Source: Xestospongia bergquistia
Lineage: Eukaryota > Porifera > Demospongiae > Haplosclerida > Petrosiidae
Direction of reading: 5' to 3'
Length of the DNA stretch: 64,000 nt
Assembly: GCA_963965975.1 (NCBI GenBank)
Contig: OZ014412.1
Location: 3,474,501-3,538,500, forward strand
The position numbers and the translations under genes are program-made. The notes below the pieces were generated by a model. That model was not told the origin of the DNA and searched no databases. It saw only the letters and a program-made list of their open reading frames with translations. Positions 13,100-26,093 of this stretch are shown here, in pieces (position 1 is the first letter of the stretch; each line of letters begins with the position of its first letter).

Positions 13100-13620
13100 C
13101 AAGACATATTAGACATATTATGAAGATACCTATAAGATAATGTCAGTATTAACATAATACTAATCTTGTATATACTGATAACACAAGGTATAACATACTA
13201 ACTGGAGATTAATAACACTGTTCTTTTAATATTATATCACACCATATGCAGCACATGTGTTCATATATTTCAAAAATGTCACATTATGATTGGCATATTG
13301 TGTCTCTGGTACAATAGTGAAGACACCTATAAAATAACGTCAGTATTAACATAATACTAATATTATACTAAAAAGACAAAGTTTTTATGTAAGCACTGTT
13401 CTTTTAATATTAAATTTTTATCACAGCATATGCAGCACAAGTGTTCATCTACTTCAGTAGTATGATAGTAATTAGTAATATTCTCATATTGAGGTATACC
13501 AGTCATCACTTGCAGTATCTAGTCGTGGCTTATATAAAGGAGTGGGTATTTAAAATGTAGTTGAATGTGCCATGCACATACCAGTATTAAAACCAAAATA
13601 CCCACAAACTACCTGGAAAA
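13100..13620 (-). pseudogene. Degenerate type B Ig starts and type C tail relic
   Basis: On the reverse strand there is a second beginning of a type B Ig exon (about 13320-13255, with the IVPETQY motif) that decays within 60 bases. A decayed type C tail and TM start lies at 13435-13620. The arrangement parallels 2340-2720 in the first type B unit, supporting duplication of the whole block. Confidence 0.5.
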
Positions 13621-14478
13621 TCCTTAAATAATGCAATATAAATATGTTAATAATAATATAATTATTAACTCAATGCAATATATGAAGCAATTTCATAAAT
13701 AAAAAGGGGACAATCATAGACCAAAGGGGAGACATTTATCTTTATAGTATTTATTGGACCAGTATATACCCAATAGGAGCCAACATTCAGAAGGCATTTG
13801 GTATGTCGATCTTACCCATCAAGTTTCCAAGTCCAAGTCTATGCAATACAGCTCTAGCATCATCAACTGTACAAATGTTAGTGTGTTTTGGTTAGAAATA
13901 TTAGAAATAACTGAGAAGTTAACTATGTTTATTGGTAGTGCAAATGTTAGTAGTTTCTATTAATGAAACAAGATTCTCCTTCTAAAGCTGGGTATGCATT
14001 AAGTGGTAGAAGAAACCGATTGGCAGTTAGTTAGTCTCTTCTACAATTTATACCAACCCCAAATCTCTTTGCTCTATGTAAGCTCAGTGATTTATATTTA
14101 ATTAAGTTGTTTTTACACATTCAATAACACCTAGCTCAGTCCATTATTCTAAATACCAAAATAGACTAAATGTTTACCAAAATACTAGTTTAATTATAAT
14201 ATATAGTGACTCCTGTTAATTGATCATGAAGTTACAAGCTTACAGATGTGTAAAAGTTTTAGAATCATTAACTTTCTTCTATTGACACATCTGGCCTTGC
14301 AAGTTTTAAATATCTGTCTAAAGGATTGTCTCGATGCATTTTTGTAATTCTGTATCAAAGTTTACATATTTTGGATTTGTGCATGGTTATATTTACAAGC
14401 CCATTTTCAATTAAGTTCAATACAATGATTGACAAGTTTTTGGATGCATTATAGCGAATTTACCATTTCATTTACATT

Positions 14479-14641
14479 AAAAATGTATTGGATGTATTCA
14501 ATACATTTTTCTTGTGTAGATACATTTATTTTGCATGCGTTATAGCGAATTTACTTTATCTGAAGCTGTACAAAAATTTAATTTAAATAGAAATATGTAT
14601 CCCATCGTTGTAGTCGACTGACATATATAAAAGGAAACAGA
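14479..14641 (+). promoter_or_regulatory. B2 upstream region with palindrome and TATA box
   Basis: The palindrome at 14479-14510 and TATATAAA at 14634-14641 match the B1 upstream block in order and approximate spacing. The TATA box lies about 212 bases before the predicted ATG at 14853. The shared block indicates that both genes inherited the same promoter. Confidence 0.45.
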
Positions 14642-14852
14642 CTTACTAATCGTATTTATCAGCGACAAGAACAACTTCAGTTATTAATATTTATGATGTA
14701 AACTATATTTTGCATGAATGGATACGCCCTTTTGCTTGAAGAGGCAGTACCGGTGAAAGAACAAGACTTTGTTGAAGATCGCTTCTGCCACACATAGTTG
14801 AAGTTAGCTATAGCCTCATATATTCCTGGGTTGCTATATAAATCAATTTGAG

Positions 14853-17405
14853 ATGATAAAGTAAGGATTAATTATCCCGTATACTGTATTCCTATATAAT
14901 TATTGTCTTTATAAAATAGTAGAGCAAGCTTAAGGCTATTTGTGCTTTTCATTTTTACGTTTAATGTTGGTAAGTGTCTAGTCATTAACCAAATCTGATC
15001 CTATATATAGGGTCTATTACTATGTTTTCATGACTATAACTGGGACAAACAAGGCAACTTTAACTGATTGGTTTTCTTTTAATAGCTGGCAGTATCTTCA
15101 CTATTGTACCAGAGACACAATATGTCTACCTCAATCATAATGTGACATTTGAGTGTGCTACTAACTTAACTGGATATACACTCACATTTTCTTATAGTGG
15201 ATCTATAGCAGTAACAGTTAAACAAGTTAATCTACCTGATGGTGGTATAAAGGTCTCAACTACCTTTACTGTAACTAGTACATTCAATGGTACTAGTGTG
15301 AGATGTATAGCTGATGACAGTGTTAACACACCAATGTTCACTTCATTAGCCTATGTTTATGTTCAAGGTATATATAATTATTATGTCAAATGTTATGACA
15401 ATAATCTTTATAGGTCCTCCAGAAGCTGTCTCTAACTTACAAGGATATCAGTTAGATCATTGTTGTATTGTCTTCTCCTGGTCTCCTCCATTCACATTAG
15501 GACAGTTAAGTGTGTGGTATCAAGTAACATTAAGTGTAGGAGAAGAAGTGATGTCGTCAGAAGTAATCTATACTACTAACTACACTTATTGTCCTATTGA
15601 TCTAACTAATGGAGAATATAGACTTAATATTACTACAATGAATGGAGCAGGGACTGGAATATTGAACAGTATTACTACATTATATAAAACAGGTATAATA
15701 ATTATTTTGTAGGACAAATTATATACCCAGTAATCTTAAAACTATTAATGTTATTTGCTATGTATACAAGTGTGTGCCCATTTCTCATCATTTGATTTAT
15801 TATTATATTTGTGTTTTCAATAACAATTAAATATTACAGTAACCAATGAATTTATTAAGCTTATTATTAGTGCTCTTTCCATGGACATAACTGATAATTG
15901 AATTATGTTCTGAGTTAGCAGTGACTTTTGCTGTTTCACTGCAGATAATTATCTAGGTTTCAATACTATTTAAGTTGTTATTGCAATAATATTGTTGTTG
16001 TTATTACAAGTTAGCAAATATCAGATTCAATTATCTATGCTTAAATCAATACAGTAAAATATTTAACAATTCTTCATCGGTTTACTAATTCACAATTTTG
16101 TTCCTTTTCATAGATCAGATACTCAATATCTTCTATAGCAATCATATGACTTATCGATTAAACAATGACTGGACTTTTCACTTTAAAATATCAGTAGGTG
16201 ATCATATGATCTATTAATATATCATATAACTTACTCTTATAGTCCATTCAAGTCTGTACTCAACCTATTATAAATACAACAGTGATGAGTTGTAATTTAA
16301 AGAACTCTTCTTATTGTTATAACAGTACTAATGTTACTATTATCACTGACACTAATGGATATAAGACTATAATATCAGTAATTGATCTTCCTACTAGAGA
16401 GAAGTTCAATACATTTCTATACTTACAATATAAGAGTGGACAGATATTTCAAACTACTCCAGTAGTTACCAGTAAGTATATTGTATGTGTTACATATCTC
16501 ATTACTATCTTTGATAACAGGTAGTCATGATCTACAACAGCTAATTATAACTAATACATCAAATGATATATTATGTCTTCAGTTTATCTTTGTTAATGGA
16601 AGTACAATAGATGAAGTACATCTACATCTACAATGTGATCATAGACTTCATCTTGTTGATAATGAAGATCTCTTTCGTAACAATCAACTCACCTTTACTC
16701 AATGTTTCAGTGATATACCTGCTAATAATTGGACATTATATGCATGTGATGGAGCATTATCTCAAGGCAGCAAGACATGTTCTAATCCAGCTGTTATATT
16801 AACTAATATTATTATCACTGGAAATGTTTCTAATTTATCTACTCTGATAAATAGTAGTATCTCTGACCTGAACAGTGTAATGCCTACTACCTCAATAGGT
16901 AGGTCAATGGTAATGGATTATAACTTAGAAGTTTATTGCTGTGTTGTCTTCCTCTCATGTTCTAGACATCATAAGTACTACTATTCCCTCTAGAAGTAAT
17001 GGACTTAACATAGGAATGATAATAGGTCTTGTTGTTGTAATACCTGTAACAATTGTCATTGGTAAGTATCTCTAATAACTATAGTCATTTTTATTATGTT
17101 AACATTTATTAACAGTAGTTACAATATTGATATTTATATGTTTTATTGTGTTAAAGAAATCAAACAAGAACAGTAAGTCAAGACACATACATAATGTACT
17201 TGTTAGTAAACATCACTTCAGTATCCTGCTTTCCAATTTGTGAAATTGCAGCATCTTCATGTATTAATGAAGACTCAAGAAAAATCCACTTAGAAATGAT
17301 TAATCAAAATGAAATTAGAATGACATCATATGCAATTGATGGTTGTTCAACTATTGTCGAGGTTAGTAGACTTATGATTATATGTATTATAGTCTATGAT
17401 TGTAT

Positions 17406-17449
<44 letters not shown>

Positions 17450-17812
17450 TTATAATGGTCTATGATTATATTATTTGTATGCTTATGTTTTAGGGATCAC
17501 AGGCGAATCCTGTAAATCACAATGTGACACCGACTGAAGAACAAGATAACAATCATAAGGTATAGTTAGGTTCACAATGTGTTTATGATATTAGTCTTTG
17601 GGTTACAGGAATTTCCAATAACTATCAATGAGACACCAACTATTGATAATCATGAGGTATGTTTATATTTGTTACATTATCAAATATCACTCATATATTT
17701 ATAGACTCCATCATCAGTACCACTTTATGTTGATGTTAAAGAAGTAAACAATAGACCTAAAGTGCCTCCTAATGTACAAGCTGATGTCACATATTCTGAA
17801 CTTGCATTCTAA
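14853..17812 (+). CDS. B2: Ig-FN3 receptor with ITIM tail, Death domain lost
   Basis: Predicted 606 aa in 13 exons: 14853-14860, 14920-14969, 15086-15367, 15414-15692, 16114-16193, 16243-16471, 16521-16898, 16966-17061, 17116-17172, 17222-17361, 17494-17559, 17609-17656, 17705-17812. The ectodomain order equals B1: signal peptide, Ig, FN3, Cys-rich region, N-glycosylation sites. The TM helix is split between exons 8 and 9 and ends in VLKKS. The tail is longer and less charged than B1's and ends with PLYVDV and a strict ITIM, VTYSEL. The GAA that continues B1's exon is TAA here (17810-17812), so translation stops two codons after the ITIM. Alternative acceptors at 17221 and about 17254 would both keep frame. 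If expressed, it is an ITIM receptor without a death output; nonsense-mediated loss of function is the alternative. Confidence 0.65.
17406..17446. repeat. (TA)n microsatellite in a B2 intron
   Basis: About 40 bases of alternating TA lie inside the intron between B2 exons 10 and 11. It probably explains this intron's larger size compared with neighbours. Confidence 0.85.
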
Positions 17813-17899
17813 TCCAGTAAGGTTTTTATTTATTTTAATAATTTTATTCGTTAAATTTTAAACTCAAGACAATATTGTCTGTCAGAAGGAACAAAGATT

Positions 17900-17955
17900 A
17901 CATATAGTTGGAGAGGAAATCTTGACTGTAAAATCAGTTATTGATGTGACAAACA
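17900..17955 (+). pseudogene. Death-domain 3' remnant downstream of B2
   Basis: AGTTGGAGAGGAAATCT near 17909 and ATTGATGTGACAAACATTTC near 17940 match the final codons, stop and 3' flank of B1 (9229-9295). The bulk of the Death-domain exon between the B2 stop and this point is gone. B2 therefore descends from a Death-domain gene by deletion as well as by the nonsense change. Confidence 0.6.
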
Positions 17956-19540
17956 TTTCTTTTTAATTCAATTTGTCATTTACATTAGTTGTAAACCTTA
18001 ACGTATATGTATTGATTTATTTGTCTAATCTTTATAATAGCAATATTTAACAACTACATTTTGTTATTGGCCCTATCCTGTACTACTGACTCATCTTGAA
18101 CTACACTATACAGACAAGAGATCTGTAATATAGTAAGAACCATTTAAAGTAACAATGTTGTCTTTGGTGTATTTGTATTCATGTGACAAAAAACCTACAA
18201 GACATACATCAGCATAACATATGTTCACAACACATAGTCTTATGTCTGACTATTGTTACAATGTTCTGTTTGTATGGCTGCTTGGTACAGTTTGACTTTT
18301 AAAGTACAATCATATGATTAGAAATGATGTTCTCTGCTTTGCATGAGAAGTATTCAATGATGAAGTGAGATATTCAATATCCTAAAAGGGTACTGAGAGA
18401 GGATGTTTACACACACGTGTCATGTTTGTTATATATTATTGTGCCAATGATGTAATGCATATTGGGTTATAGTCCCTTTTGGATAAGATAACAGCACATC
18501 AGGAAACCTCAGATGATAACTGATATCCCAAGAACTAAGTCATTCTGTAAAATGCAGAGATAAGATATTATGTTGTCATAATAATGTTAATAAAAATATT
18601 ATATAGCTTATGGAAAATAAATAGCAAGTTTATCTTGTTAGATTACTATAGTACATCTCCCTATTCATAATATTTCCTTTGACTGTATCCACAAGAGGGA
18701 TTAATAAGAGTAATCTGAGAGTATGATGTTCCATAATGTTTGTTGTTCACTAGAAACACACAAAATACACACAAATACATTGTATTAAAAATATCTGGTT
18801 CACTGGACTATGGTCCATTGATAATTGCTTTGATATCAATATCAAATATTAATGAATGGACTTGCACTGAACAATATGAAGGAAGAAGACATATGTCAAA
18901 GTGTCTGTACAAGATGTAATGTGGTACTAGTATATCTGAACAGCTGGTACCAAACTAGTGTATAATACATGTAGTAATATTATCACTACAATAACATGGA
19001 AAATCAATATGTACAAGTATGCTGAGGTGTTGGCTTGTTTTATTACATGCAAGGAAGGGAGTTATGTGTTTATCTTTACTTATACGGTGTAACCAGTTAA
19101 TTTGACACTGTAACATACAATGTCTTATTTATGTAGCACTAATTTTTGTGACATCCTTGATGTCATAAACACTACTTGATTCAAGTAAACAACATCTATG
19201 TGAATTGAATTTTAACAAATTTTGGAATATACAGGTCTGGATCTCACTCCTGGCCAGTCAAATTGATCTATTCACTCTAAGCTAGATATTGAAATAAGTA
19301 AGTACTAGTTGAGTTGCAACTTGCAATGATACATCCTGTTTCTTTATGATACAATAACGCTATGATATATAATTATAATGCTACATTATTAGGCTAAAAA
19401 GGCTATGGTATTGTACCTATCTCCAGAGGGAAGGGATTCAAGGAAGAGCGGACTTATGTGACAGTAGTGACACGTGCATGTCAGCTAGGAAGAGAGATTA
19501 TTAATATTAATTATTTAACCATCATAGTTATCTATTAAAA
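17956..19540. other. Intergenic, no gene seen
   Basis: No exon with splice sites or family similarity recognised. The right edge passes into a segment duplicated at 30095-31020. Confidence 0.5.
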
Positions 19541-20470
19541 GTTTATTAACTATATTATGTGTTAATCACTACCTCTAATCAGATTTGTTGTGGTTTACTT
19601 ATTAGAGTATAATGATCAACTTTATGATTAGAATTACTAATGATTTACAATGTCTTAGTTTCCAATTATGTTTTTGAAATCTTAGCCTTTGAATTAATCA
19701 GCCATATTCAATGAAGGTGACATGCATACAGTTAGGTGATGACACTGGTGAGAATGATGCAACACGATCAACAGGCACAAAGTGTGCAGTTATTATAATC
19801 CACTTGTCATATACTGTTTTCAGGAAAGGACTTTGCAATTAAGAGACAAAATTCAAATTTAATAGACTAGATCATATCTTTGATAAAAATGAGAAGACAT
19901 TTGTTTGTGGCAGTCCAGAAGTATTGTGTAAATCTTTGTGACATAAATGTATACATCAAAAAGTAACTCATAAAATATTGGTCACTTTAATTGATTTATT
20001 TTAAGTTATCAATAATGAAATAGTGGAGCCATAGAACTTTCTAAATCATATATTACTTGTACCACTGATGTTAATAAAGTATGAAGTAATTGAAAAGTAT
20101 AGATACATAATGTAATAAATATCATGTATTTATCATTTAGTTAATTATGAGCACATCTGTTATTGTTAAACAGAACAAACTTATAACAGGCCTGTTGTGA
20201 AAATTATTCCCATAGAAATTCCTCTTTCCAATTACTTTTGATATGGATTTAAATAATTTATACATTTCTGTGAAATACCTTATATCATCAGTATCACTTG
20301 TTATGTCTTTATATCGAGACATCAATCCATATTGATAGTCATAAATTGGTACACTTAATTATATAATATATGATATCAATCTATGGGTATACAGGAGATT
20401 CTTACAGTTACATAGTAATAAAGACATCATGTCAAATACAAAAAGATATTTATAAGGTATAGTTATAATT
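19540..20470. repeat. Segmental duplicate of 30095-31020, with decayed type B exon traces
   Basis: Long stretches recur in the same order and orientation at 30095-31020 with scattered differences. Inside, around 20085-20200, the forward strand resembles the B1 intron 7/exon 8 boundary (GAGCACATCTG, ACAGAACAAACTTATAACAG), suggesting an old type B receptor remnant. Short reverse-strand frames in both copies are by-products of this similarity. Confidence 0.55.
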
Positions 20471-20837
20471 ATTTTATTGATATGTTATGACTTGTGACTA
20501 CTAATAAATAATAACAAACTATTAGTATATGGTGATAACAATATTGAAGAAATAATAATCGGACATAAATCACTTCTTAAAATACATTCTAATATCGAAG
20601 TTAACATCTCATTTGTTAGATATATATTTAGTATTATCAAATTATTGTATCTTTTAGTTTCACATGTAACAACTCTTATGTTACTAATATTGTATATATT
20701 ATGATAACCTATTTATTAATGTAATGTTTAAAAAGATCAATTATTAAAATAATATAGAAAAATCATATAACAATCATTATAATGATTGTTATATTGTAAA
20801 TACAATTTGTTTTAATTCCTACAACATAACTGTTTCG

Positions 20838-21372
20838 ATATCATCAATGCTTAACCAGATCAACTATAGTGATGTCACTCCATTACTAATGGTTCTATTG
20901 CTCCTCCTACTCTCCAATCTACAGTACAATATACTACAGTAGTACATGAGTCATCAAAAATTGAAGCTTTTAATAAATGGACCATCTAATGAGGAATATG
21001 CAAGACTTAATCATAATGTACATGCTAGTATCCAACTTTATGATCATACTCAACATCCTCATTCTCATACTTCAACACCTATTCCACCTACATATTCTAC
21101 ACTACCCACTAATGGTAACATGACAAGTTATATATCATCACATGACAGTCAGTACTCTACTTTGTCTAATAAAACAAGTGTTAAATTAACTATTAAGAAG
21201 GCAACAGGTCAGTAAATTTTACTATATAGTAGATAATATATTATATCTATTATATTAGAGTTAACTCATAAAGATCTAGTTACTTACCACATGTAACTAC
21301 AAAACTACAAGATATAGGTACTGCCCTAGTACTAACTCCATCTGAACTAGATGACATTAAAGAGAATCATCA
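20838..21372 (+). pseudogene. Type A ITIM tail and partial Death domain
   Basis: Matches A2 exon 10 (20838-21207) and the first part of the Death-domain exon (about 21257-21372). The splice acceptor TTTAG of A2 is TTTCG here, a C is lost in the CCATTACCTAATGG region causing a frameshift, and about 7 bases are missing near TATGTTGCTCCA. Y motifs INYSDV and SQYSTL remain visible. No ectodomain precedes it. Confidence 0.8.
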
Positions 21373-21409
21373 ATATATCATATTATATGTATAAATTATA
21401 ACGCCTACC

Positions 21410-21486
21410 TTCTTTATTGTACATTCATAGGACTATCTTTGAGAATATAGGTATATTCATATATCCTATGAATGTACAATAAAGAA
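21410..21486. repeat. Perfect 23-base inverted repeat with 31-base loop
   Basis: Arms 21410-21432 and 21464-21486 are exact reverse complements. It lies within the 612-base stretch separating two copies of the same Death-domain segment, so it may be part of an inserted element. Confidence 0.85.
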
Positions 21487-21984
21487 AACAAGCATTATAA
21501 TTTGAGCCAGGTAAAATTGAAACTTTGAGAATTTGATCTGGATAAGATTACAAACCCTATCATGAATACAAATCAAAGGTACATTAAATCTTATCTCGTA
21601 TGTGGACAATTGTATTGTTTTTTTAGATTATCAACAATTGTGTTATTAATACTTGTTTTCAGTGTCTCACCTGTCGGAGATTCTAGTTAGTGGTCAATTG
21701 TTATATAATTAGTTAAAAGAGAAAAACCATCAATGCTATATAAGCAAGAGTAATATTGTGTTGTGTGTTCAGACTAGTAAAGTCTTTAATTGTTTGTTCT
21801 AACTGTTGACATACATCATGACAATTAATATTTATCACAAATGCTCCAAACTCTCTAATTCCTAAAACAATCCAATTATTACAATTATAATATTGTTTTC
21901 ATTATGTACAATCAAGAATGAAGAACAAGAGTGTAATATTGGTAAGTTTTATTAATATAATATATATTTTGTTATTATTGTGTG

Positions 21985-22201
21985 TTCTCATGTAACTACA
22001 AAACTACGAGAGATAGGTACTGCCCTAGTACTAACTCCATCTGAACTAGATGACATTGAAGAGAATCATCAAGGTATCACTGGTGTATTCCAACTCTGGT
22101 ACGAGACTAAGGAACATCCTTATACTTGGGACACATTGTTAATGATATTGAAGTCTCCAGCTGTGAACGAAGCTGACCTTGCTAATCAATTAGAGGTTTG
22201 A
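21985..22201 (+). pseudogene. Type A Death domain, 5' truncated
   Basis: An open Death-domain segment starts at the HVTTKLREIG region and runs through LWYETKEHPYTWDTLL to a TGA at 22199-22201. The first helix (ELTHKDLVTYVAP in A3) and the splice acceptor are missing. The frame is intact, so it is either a recent fragment or a cryptic terminal exon. No upstream exon close by can supply it. Confidence 0.7.
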
Positions 22202-24985
22202 GCTCTGAATAAAGTGCAACTGTATGGCACTCATTGTTAATGATATTGTCCATTTAATTCAGTCATCTTCCTCTGTATCATGCGTGCAATGGTATGTGTG
22301 TGTTCTGTGAGAGAGAGAAAACAGTGACTTAATATCTAGCCTTGCTAACCAATGATTTAACTCTATATGTACATATTTCAAATAATGTTACTGTTTGTTA
22401 TCATTGGTTATATTAAGGTACAAGCTATCTAATGTTTATAGCTATCATTATATTATGTATGCATTAATTTTATAAGTTTAGTAAACCTAATATCATAACA
22501 GATATTTAATCCAAAACTACAACTATCATTACCATTACTGCTAGTTTTAGTGGTTGACACTGTAACTAAATGTAGCTACATTTTTCTAATACTGATTAGT
22601 AGAAGTGAATAACAAGTTACCTGTTTCTTTGAGGTTACTATGAGTATATTCCCTATCAACAGTTTATCTAGTATGTCAATGAGAGGAAACTATGTGAAAC
22701 ACAGATAAATGGGTGGGACTACATTACTACAAGCAAACATTCCCACTAATATGTCCAAATGTAGTAGTCATGTTCAATACTCCTAGATAGACAATAAGCA
22801 TCCTCAAAGAAAGGATGATCAGAGAGGATGCTTACACATGCTATGCTAATTGATATTCTGCCAATACTACAAGAGATAGTGAGTCATGTACTGACTCTGT
22901 ATAGAACAGCCACATATTATTATTGCCAATTTGAATACATTATATTACACTATATGAAGATAAGAAATGTGTTATTCTTCTTATAATGTTATGTTAAAAT
23001 GGATATAGTAAATATAATGTTGATCATTTGAAAGTGAATAACAGGTTAGCTTTTCTTTTGATGTTACTATGGGTACATTCCCAAGTAATAGTTTATCTAA
23101 TATTTCATTTATGTGGGAATTATGTATCACACTGATACTATCAGTTCACTTCACATAAGCATTGATGGACACCCAGAAGGCACACGCATATACCAGTATT
23201 CAAAGTCTGAAACAAGTATTCATTACATGAATATAATCAATGATCAATGTGTCAAATAAACACACCTGCATTTGAATAAGGAAGAAATAATGACAAATGC
23301 CAGGTGCTACTATATATACAGGTTCACTGATGCTTTTATTGTTTATCTCATTCAAAATATAAGCAGCTGCCATTGTACTAGAATAATCAATACTGGTGAT
23401 GTTAGTGGTATAGCATGTAATATGTCAACTGTATATTGTTTTCACTGGCACATAAGTATGTTGGCTGTTTGTGTTATTTGTGTATTTAATTACATATAAG
23501 GAAGGGAATACGCAACACCACCACCAAGTGTAGCTAATATGGTATTAGATCTATATGTGTACTATATGTAATATTGAATAATTTGTGTTGAAATAATTTA
23601 CTATGACATCCTGGTTAATGGATCACTGCATTAAGTTATGATGGGTGCAGAGTAATAAATTTAATATTAGCTATTTCTGTGTTGTATTATAGCCACACCC
23701 TTCAGTGAAGTGGTTTGATTCTGAATAGTTTGTTTTAAACTGATTGATGGACATTTTCTCCATTTTTTCCTGTCAAATACATCATAGTTTATAGAAGCAC
23801 TCACACACATGTATTGTATGAATTCTATAGTAACAACCCTAGCCTAGTCTAGTATCTTATTTTGTCTAAAAATAAACATAGTTTTCATAATTCTAATAAA
23901 TAGCTCATGTTAACAGTCAATTTCATGATACATTAGTAATCAAAACAGTATATTGTTTACTATCACTTTGCATCAAATAATTAGCTACATACATTCAACA
24001 TGTATAACCATATATTAATTGATTAAATCATCTAATCAGTGTTATTGGAGCAATGGTATATTTTACTTAACACTAGCTGTCCTTATAAGTTGTTAGACTT
24101 GTTTATTAGAATACTACATTATATAGTCAAGTAAGATATATTGTTGTCAGATAATATTGTAATCCACATTTCTCTAGAGATTAGTTGAATTGAATTAAGA
24201 TGATTGTCTATTGAATAATGAAATTGCCATTATAATTGGAATTACAAAAATGATTTGATGAGTGTAACCAAATTAATTAATACACTTCAGCTATAATCAA
24301 CCCAAATGTGCAAGCAGTCAGATAGTATGAGTATTGATCATGAGATAGAGTGATGACTCATCAGTTGTTATCAACATTGTCTGTTGTAATACATTATACA
24401 ATGTTTTTCCAGGTGTCAGTAGTTTTAACAGCTTGTTATCATGTTAACTGATCAAGTTTTATTATATTACAGTTTAAAAAATCTAATAATATCTATTAAA
24501 ATTATACTTAGATCCTAGTTATGGCTATCGACTCAATTAATGTTCACAACTCTATATTTTGTTTATTAGTTGTTTATTATTTTACTTATAATAATAGATA
24601 TCAGCTAAATCATTTCTTTTGTTTCTTTATGTAATATCCATTGAAATTATTACTAAATTAAGTCATAAAGAGCAGACCAGAGTCTGTGCTAAATGGTGAT
24701 TAAAATTAGTGTATTGTTAGAAAAATAGTTATCATTAATTTCATATTGTGACAGGTTATCCTGTACATTTAATAATAGAAACTGTAACAACATCACTATC
24801 CAATTTGATTTATTGAAAAATCTGCTCAGCAATTGTCCAAAGATGAGCTTACATATTTTAACAGGCAGAAATCTTTAAGGAAACAAAATAAGTCAGTGAC
24901 TGATTGTGGTTATTAAGTTCTGCTGGTTAAAAAATTATATCCTAGCTCCATCAACATATACTATTTTATATTATATTATTAGAAA
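22202..24985. other. Intergenic, no gene seen
   Basis: No receptor exons. About 100 bases at 22605-22700 recur, diverged, at 23032-23130. Otherwise AT-rich sequence without recognisable structure up to the minisatellite. Confidence 0.5.
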
Positions 24986-24989
24986 TGAT

Positions 24990-26093
24990 ATATACAGATA
25001 ATATTACTGATATATCTAATATACTACCAGTGGACATATACTGGTAATATTACTGATATATCTAATATACTACTAGTGGACATATACTACCAGTGAACAT
25101 ATACTGGTAATATTACTGATATATCTAATATACTACTAGTGGACATATACTACCAGTGAACATATACTGGTAATATTACTGATATATCTAATATACTACT
25201 AGTAGACATTTACTGGTAATATTACTAATATATCTAATATACTACCAGTGGACATATACTGGTAATATTAGTGATATATCTAATATACTACTAGTGGACA
25301 TTTACTGGTAATATTACTGATATATCTAATATACTACCAGTGGACATATACTGGTAATATTACTGATATATCTAATATACTACCAGTGGACATATACTGG
25401 TAATATTAGTGATATATCTAATATACTACCAGTGGACATATACTGGTAATATTACTGATATATCTAATATACTACCAGTGGACATATACTGTTAATATTA
25501 CTGATATATCTAATATACTACCATTGGACATATACTGGTAATATTACTGATATATCTAATATACTACTAGTGGACACATACTCATAATATTACTGATATA
25601 TCTAATATACCACCAGTGGACATATACTGTTAATATTACTGATATATCTAATATACTACCAGTGGACATATACTCTTAATATTACTGATATATCTAATAT
25701 ACTACCATTGGACATATACTGGTAATATTACTGATATATCTAATATACTACCAGTGGACATATACTGATAATATACTGATATATCTAATATACCACCAGT
25801 GGACATATACTGGTAATATTAGTGATATATCTAATATACTACCAGTGGACATATACTGTTAATATTACTGATATATCTAATATACCACCAGTGGACATAT
25901 ACTGGTAATATTAGTGATATATCTAATATACTACCAGTGGACATATACTGTTAATATTACTGATATATCTAATATACCACCAGTGGACATATACTGGTAA
26001 TATTAGTGATATATCTAATATACTACCAGTGGACATATACTCTTAATATTACTGATATACTACCAGTGGACATATACTCTTAATATTACTGAT
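24990..26093. repeat. 46-bp minisatellite, about 24 copies
   Basis: The period is 46 bases (a typical unit is 25330-25375) with point variants such as ACTGG/ACTGT/ACTCT and CCAGTGG/CTAGTGG. Units contain CCAGTGGACATATACTGG, whose ends are complementary. The period shares no factor of 3 and all frames contain stops, so it is non-coding. A three-unit relative lies at 59425-59555. Confidence 0.95.

Noticed and set aside
20137..20325. Reverse-strand open frame conserved at 30693-30881
   Set aside because: Its similarity is explained by the segmental duplication 19540-20470/30095-31020. The forward strand there resembles a decayed type B exon, and the reverse frame has no splice context or domain.
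24990..26093. CRISPR-like spacing of repeats
   Set aside because: Repeats are head-to-tail without unique spacers and all positions vary alike, so this is a minisatellite in eukaryotic DNA.
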